A program made the position numbers and the translations under genes. 64,000 nt of DNA from Halomonas sp. TA22 (GTDB taxonomy: Bacteria; Pseudomonadota; Gammaproteobacteria; Pseudomonadales; Halomonadaceae): assembly GCF_013009075.1 (NCBI RefSeq), contig NZ_CP053108.1, positions 3,428,517 through 3,492,516 of the forward strand, in the 5' to 3' direction. Shown piece by piece: positions 60,363 to 64,000 of this stretch; positions within the stretch are counted from its first letter, which is position 1; the number at the start of each line of letters is the position of its first letter. Below the pieces are notes generated by a model. It was not told the origin of the DNA, searched no databases, and saw only the letters and a program-made list of their open reading frames with translations.

Positions 60363-61721
60363 ATGCAGCGCTACTTCGCCGATCATGCTCTGCTGCCTAG
60401 CGGCTGGGCCAAAAGGGTACTGCTCGAGGTCGACACGGCCGGAACGCTGGTTAGCGTGACTCCCGAGCGCGCACCGGGCAGTGCCGAACGATTGCGGGGC
60501 CCGGCACTGCCCGGCATGCCCAATCTGCACTCGCACGCCTTTCAACGCGCCATGGCAGGGCTTGCCGAGGTCGGCAGCGAACGGCCAGACAGTTTCTGGA
60601 GCTGGCGCGAGCGCATGTACGCCCTAGTCGACCGGCTGACGCCCGGACAAGTCGCCACCGTCGCCCAGGCGCTTTATGTGGAGATGCTCAAGGGCGGCTA
60701 CACCCAGGTGAGCGAGTTCCACTACCTGCATCACGATCCTCAAGGGCGCCCTTACGCCGACCCGGCGGAGATGGCCTGGGCGATCAGCGGCGCCGCCGAG
60801 CGCAGCGGTATCGGTCTGACTCTGCTGCCGGTGCTCTATGCCCACGGCGGGTTCGGCGGCCAGCCGCCCAGCGCGGGGCAGCGCCGCTTCGTGCATGACG
60901 TTGAGAGCTTCCTGCGCCTGCTCGAGGGGCTGGCACCCGCCCTGGCGGCCCGACCGACCCAGGCGCTCGGCATGGCCTTTCATTCGCTGCGCGCGGTGAC
61001 CCTCGACGAGATGCGCGCGGTGCTCGAGGCCAACCCCGTCGGCCCACGGCATATTCATGTCGCCGAGCAGGCGCGTGAAGTGGAGGAGAGCCTGGCCTAT
61101 TCGGGCCAACGCCCGGTGCGCTGGCTGCTCGACAACATCGCGGTCGATGAGCGCTGGTGCCTGATTCACGCGACCCATCTCGACGACAGCGAACTGCGCG
61201 ATCTCGCCGCCAGCGGCGCCGTGGCCGGACTCTGCCCCACCACCGAGGCCAACCTCGGCGATGGACTGTTTCGCGCCGTCGAGTACGCCGCCCAGGGTGG
61301 CCGGCTGGGCATCGGCTCCGACAGCCATGTCTCGCTCGATGTCGTCGAGGAGTTGCGCCTGCTGGAGTATGGCCAGCGCCTCGCCACGCGCCGGCGCAAC
61401 TGCCTGCACGACAGCGAGATTCGCCCGGTTGGCGACTGGCTCTACCGCTGCGCACTCGCGGGAGGCGCCCAGGCGTCCGGCCAGCCGATAGGCGCCCTGG
61501 CGCCGGGAATGCGCGCCGATCTCGTGGTGCTCGACGGCGACGATCCCTATCTGGCGACGGCCGATGACGCGTCGCGCCTGGGGCGCTGGCTGTTCGGCGG
61601 CACGCAGCGCCAGATACGCGACGTGATGGTCGCCGGACGCTGGGTGATAGAGGAGCGCCGCCACGCACTTGACGACGAAAACCGCGCGGCGCTTGGCACG
61701 CTGTTCACGGGCCTCGGCTAG
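60363..61721 (+). CDS. hutF: Formimidoylglutamate deiminase
   Basis: HutF (452 residues) converts formiminoglutamate to N-formylglutamate and ammonia, so the cluster uses the five-enzyme route with HutG. It is an amidohydrolase: GMPNLHSHAFQRAMAG carries the HxH metal pair, FHYLHHDPQG, HIHVAEQ, HATHL and GSDSHVSLD the other ligands. ATG 60363 is used because the frame upstream is not conserved. It is divergent from hutU, with a HutC site in front. Confidence 0.93.
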   Translation: MQRYFADHALLPSGWAKRVLLEVDTAGTLVSVTPERAPGSAERLRGPALPGMPNLHSHAFQRAMAGLAEVGSERPDSFWSWRERMYALVDRLTPGQVATVAQALYVEMLKGGYTQVSEFHYLHHDPQGRPYADPAEMAWAISGAAERSGIGLTLLPVLYAHGGFGGQPPSAGQRRFVHDVESFLRLLEGLAPALAARPTQALGMAFHSLRAVTLDEMRAVLEANPVGPRHIHVAEQAREVEESLAYSGQRPVRWLLDNIAVDERWCLIHATHLDDSELRDLAASGAVAGLCPTTEANLGDGLFRAVEYAAQGGRLGIGSDSHVSLDVVEELRLLEYGQRLATRRRNCLHDSEIRPVGDWLYRCALAGGAQASGQPIGALAPGMRADLVVLDGDDPYLATADDASRLGRWLFGGTQRQIRDVMVAGRWVIEERRHALDDENRAALGTLFTGLG

Positions 61722-61771
61722 CGCTCGAGTCACGCAACCCGCTTCGACAACAACCACACCTCGGAGTTACC

Positions 61772-63076
61772 ATGATTGCTACCCAAGCCCCGCCTGCGAT
61801 CTTGCTCAAGTTGCTGCTGCCAAGCCTGCTCGGCATCTTCGTATTCTTCGTGCCGATCACCCTCAACGGCACCACCACCATCCCCCTCGACCATATGGTG
61901 ACGGCGCTGCGCGCGCTGCTTGGCGACGCGGTGCGCCTTTACGCCATGGCAGTGATCGTCGCCGGCGCGCTCTATCCCATCCTCACCGGGCGCTGGCGCG
62001 AGAGCCGCACCGAGCAGGTCTTCACCCTGCTCAAGGGGCTCGGGGTGGTGTTCGGCGTCCTGGCGCTGACCGGGGTCGGCCCGGCGGCACTGCATACCCC
62101 CGACATGCTGCCGTTCCTGTTCGACCGGCTGGTGGTCTCGGTGGGATTGATCGTGCCGATCGGTGCGATCTTCCTGGCACTACTGATCAACTACGGCCTG
62201 CTGGAGGGCGCCGGCGTGCTGTGCCAGCCATTGATGCGGCCGCTGTGGCGAACTCCGGGACGTTCGGCCATCGATGCCGTCGCCTCCTTCGTCGGCAGCT
62301 ACTCGATCGGGTTGCTGATCACCAACCGCGTCTACCAGGCCGGTCAGTATTCGGCACGCGAAGCGGCGATCATCGCCACCGGCTTCTCCACCGTCTCGGT
62401 GACCTTCATGCTGGTGGTGGGGCGTACGCTGGACCTGATGCCGCTATGGAACCTCTACTTCTGGCTGACACTTGCGATCACCTTCGCAGTAACCGCGATC
62501 ACCGTGCGCTTGCCGCCGCTGTCGCGGCTGGACGGCGACTCGAGTCATGCCGAGATAGTCGTGCCGCGCGGTCAACGCCTGTCACGCGCCTGGCAGGAGA
62601 GCCTGGCCGCCGCCGAGCGCGCACCGAACCTCGCGGCAGGCGTGGGAATCAACCTCAAGGAGGGCATGCTGATGGCAATGAGCATCCTGCCCTCGATCCT
62701 CTCGGTGGGGCTGATCGGCCTGCTGCTGGCCAAGTTCACGCCGGTGTTCGAATGGATCGGCCTGCTGTTCTATCCGCTGATCGCGCTGTTCGGCATCGAG
62801 GAGGCGCGCCAGCTCTCCCAGGCGGCGGCCTCGGGGCTCGCCGAGATGTTCCTGCCGGCGCTATTGATGGTCGACGCCGAGCTTCCCGCGCGCTTCGCCG
62901 CCGGCGTGATCTCGGTCTCCTCGATCCTGTTCTTCTCCGCCTCGATCCCCTGCATCCTGTCGACGCGCATACCGCTCTCCATTGCCCACATCGTGGCGAT
63001 CTGGTTCCTGCGAACGCTCTTTAGCCTGGCGCTGGCAATTCCCGCCGGCTACTTCGCCGCCTGGCTGGTGAGCTGA
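61772..63076 (+). CDS. YjiH-family (nucleoside-recognition/Gate domain) membrane transporter
   Basis: The 434-residue inner-membrane protein has about ten hydrophobic segments and the YjiH/Gate-domain patterns FVGSYSIGLLITNRVY, then GFSTVSVTFMLVVG, and the second half INLKEGMLMAMSILPSILSVG. YjiH-family genes recur in hut clusters, so the likely substrate is histidine or urocanate, which is inference from place. GGAG is five bases before the ATG, and hutF ends 50 bases upstream, so they may be cotranscribed. Confidence 0.83.
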   Translation: MIATQAPPAILLKLLLPSLLGIFVFFVPITLNGTTTIPLDHMVTALRALLGDAVRLYAMAVIVAGALYPILTGRWRESRTEQVFTLLKGLGVVFGVLALTGVGPAALHTPDMLPFLFDRLVVSVGLIVPIGAIFLALLINYGLLEGAGVLCQPLMRPLWRTPGRSAIDAVASFVGSYSIGLLITNRVYQAGQYSAREAAIIATGFSTVSVTFMLVVGRTLDLMPLWNLYFWLTLAITFAVTAITVRLPPLSRLDGDSSHAEIVVPRGQRLSRAWQESLAAAERAPNLAAGVGINLKEGMLMAMSILPSILSVGLIGLLLAKFTPVFEWIGLLFYPLIALFGIEEARQLSQAAASGLAEMFLPALLMVDAELPARFAAGVISVSSILFFSASIPCILSTRIPLSIAHIVAIWFLRTLFSLALAIPAGYFAAWLVS

Positions 63077-63085
63077 GCCGCCACC

Positions 63086-63113
63086 TGGCGCACTCAGTGA
63101 GCTGAGTGCGCCA
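63086..63113. terminator. Hairpin at the convergent end of the transporter and hutC
   Basis: TGGCGCACTCA (63086-63096) and TGAGTGCGCCA (63103-63113) form a perfect 11-base stem with a six-base loop. The hutC stop lies inside the left arm. No T tract follows on either strand, so termination is plausible but unproven. Confidence 0.55.
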
Positions 63114-63807
63114 TGGAGCGCAGCTTGTAACGATCTCCGGGGTGCAGCAGGTGGGCATAGCTGATCAAACGCTCGCCCGACCAGGTACGCCGGCGTACGC
63201 TCAGACAGGGAAGCAACGCATCGACCTGCAGCCATTCGACGGCCTGCGCCTCGGGCAGTACCGCCTCGACGATATGCTCCATGTCGGTGATCGGGCAGGC
63301 GGCGACTAGCACCTCGTTGGGGGTATGCCGCGAGAAGTCGGCCTCAAGGTAATTCGGCACCCAACGCGGATTGACGTAACGCTCCTCGAGCTGGATCGGC
63401 ACGCTGTTCTCCAGATGGATCAGGGTGGTGTGGTAGAGCCGGGTGCCAATGCGCACGCCCATGCGCAGCGCCATCTCGTCATCGGCACGCACCGCCTCGC
63501 AGTGCAGCACCCGGTTCGTGTACACGTGGCCGCGATTGCGCACCTCGTCAGCGATGTTGTTGATCTCGACCAGCGGCGACTCCGAACGGCGGTCGGTGAC
63601 GAAGGTGCCGATACCCGGCTGACGCACCAAGTAGCCCTCCTGGACCAGGTCGCGGATCGCCTTGTTGGCGGTCATACGGCTGACACCGAAGTCGGCGGCA
63701 AGCTGCTCCTCCGGCGGGATCTGATGATCGACCGGAAAGCTTCCCTCATGAATGCTGTCGAGCAGATACTGCTTGATCTGCAGGTAACGGGGCGGTTGGC
63801 GTGCCAC
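63094..63807 (-). CDS. hutC: Histidine utilisation repressor HutC (GntR/UTRA family)
   Basis: HutC (237 residues) represses the hut genes and responds to urocanate. It has a GntR winged helix (about 5-70: PPRYLQIKQYLL, then LAADFGVSRMTANKAIRDL) and a UTRA effector domain (about 90-230: PIQLEERYVNPRWVP, with PCLSVRRRTW). The start is probably GTG 63807, since GAGGAG lies five bases upstream and gives the family N terminus. A GTG at 63840, overlapping the hutD stop, would add eleven residues. Its predicted sites are the two TGTATATACA palindromes. Confidence 0.9.
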   Translation of the reverse strand: MARQPPRYLQIKQYLLDSIHEGSFPVDHQIPPEEQLAADFGVSRMTANKAIRDLVQEGYLVRQPGIGTFVTDRRSESPLVEINNIADEVRNRGHVYTNRVLHCEAVRADDEMALRMGVRIGTRLYHTTLIHLENSVPIQLEERYVNPRWVPNYLEADFSRHTPNEVLVAACPITDMEHIVEAVLPEAQAVEWLQVDALLPCLSVRRRTWSGERLISYAHLLHPGDRYKLRSMAHSAH

Positions 63808-63836
63808 GAACTCTCCTCGGATGGCGCCGTGCCGGC

Positions 63837-64000
63837 TCACGTCGTCAGCGGCTTCAGGTCAATTCTGATCAGGCGTGCCCGTGGCGACGCCTCCAGGGAA
63901 ACGGATGATGACACCGACGCTGCATGCGCGCCAACTCTGTCCCACTGCCAGGCATCGCCCTGGTTGAGGGTGGCAGGCGAGGGCGCTTCTAGGCGCGCCT
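63837..64000 (-). CDS. hutD: C-terminal part of a HutD-like protein, partial
   Basis: The frame enters from the right edge and stops at 63837, giving 53 residues that end RARLIRIDLKPLTT. The text has LNQGDAWQWDRVGAHAASVS, like the last strands of the HutD cupin, and hutD normally sits next to hutC. The call rests mainly on context. It ends 29 bases before GTG 63807 of hutC, or overlaps GTG 63840. Confidence 0.55.
   Translation of the reverse strand, partial: ARLEAPSPATLNQGDAWQWDRVGAHAASVSSSVSLEASPRARLIRIDLKPLTT

Overview
The window is a high-GC gammaproteobacterial chromosome segment. Its gene order (rluC, HAD phosphatase, S49 peptidase, maf, yceD, rpmF, plsX, fabD, fabG, acpP, fabF, pabC, mltG, tmk, holB, pilZ, then tatD and a DUF1285 gene) is the Pseudomonas/Halomonas arrangement. 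Acidic proteins and a hutF-type histidine pathway make a Halomonadaceae-like organism the best guess. The genus is inference and cannot be proved from the sequence alone.

Layout. 1-11984 (+): core ribosome, fatty-acid, folate and cell-wall block. 11991-25543: a self-contained anaerobic respiration block lying exactly between pilZ and tatD. On the minus strand frdA-frdB-frdC-frdD-menD-menH-menB-menC-menE form one tightly overlapping operon. It is followed by a DASS dicarboxylate transporter (+), menF (-) and menA (+). Together these give all seven dedicated menaquinone genes (the last methylation normally uses the housekeeping UbiE), a QFR-type fumarate reductase and a likely fumarate/succinate carrier. 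25628-29249: tatD, DUF1285 and an SF1 helicase. 29402-31468: a WlbA-like dehydrogenase and a DegT/WlbC-like aminotransferase.

31676-42973: a complete type I-E CRISPR-Cas locus. The main array has 28 repeats and 27 spacers and reads on the minus strand away from cas2. The order upstream is cas2, cas1, cas6e, cas5e, cas7e, cse2, cse1, then a 600-bp interval, then cas3. The interval holds a 38-codon ORF with a perfect Shine-Dalgarno, a strong intrinsic terminator 13 nt before cse1, and a three-repeat mini-array in the opposite orientation whose repeat has the same stem but a different crRNA handle. Beyond cas3 lies a truncated CapW/BrxR-like (WYL-family) regulator fused to the tail of a glycerophosphodiesterase, a likely deletion scar.

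43755-56398: nitroreductase; a Pho-box-preceded Na/Pi cotransporter, PhoU-domain and tspO operon; a hypothetical exported protein; a Zur-box-preceded zinc uptake operon (His-rich 48-aa membrane ORF, znuC, znuB, znuA); a Tat-exported SMP-30-like protein; and an ABC ATPase/FtsX permease/lipocalin operon of AttEFGH type. 56410-64000: histidine utilisation, hutU-hutI-hutG (-) divergent from hutF and a YjiH-type transporter (+), with hutC and a partial hutD (-). Two identical palindromes fit HutC operators in the hutU-hutF gap. No tRNA, rRNA or insertion sequence was seen.
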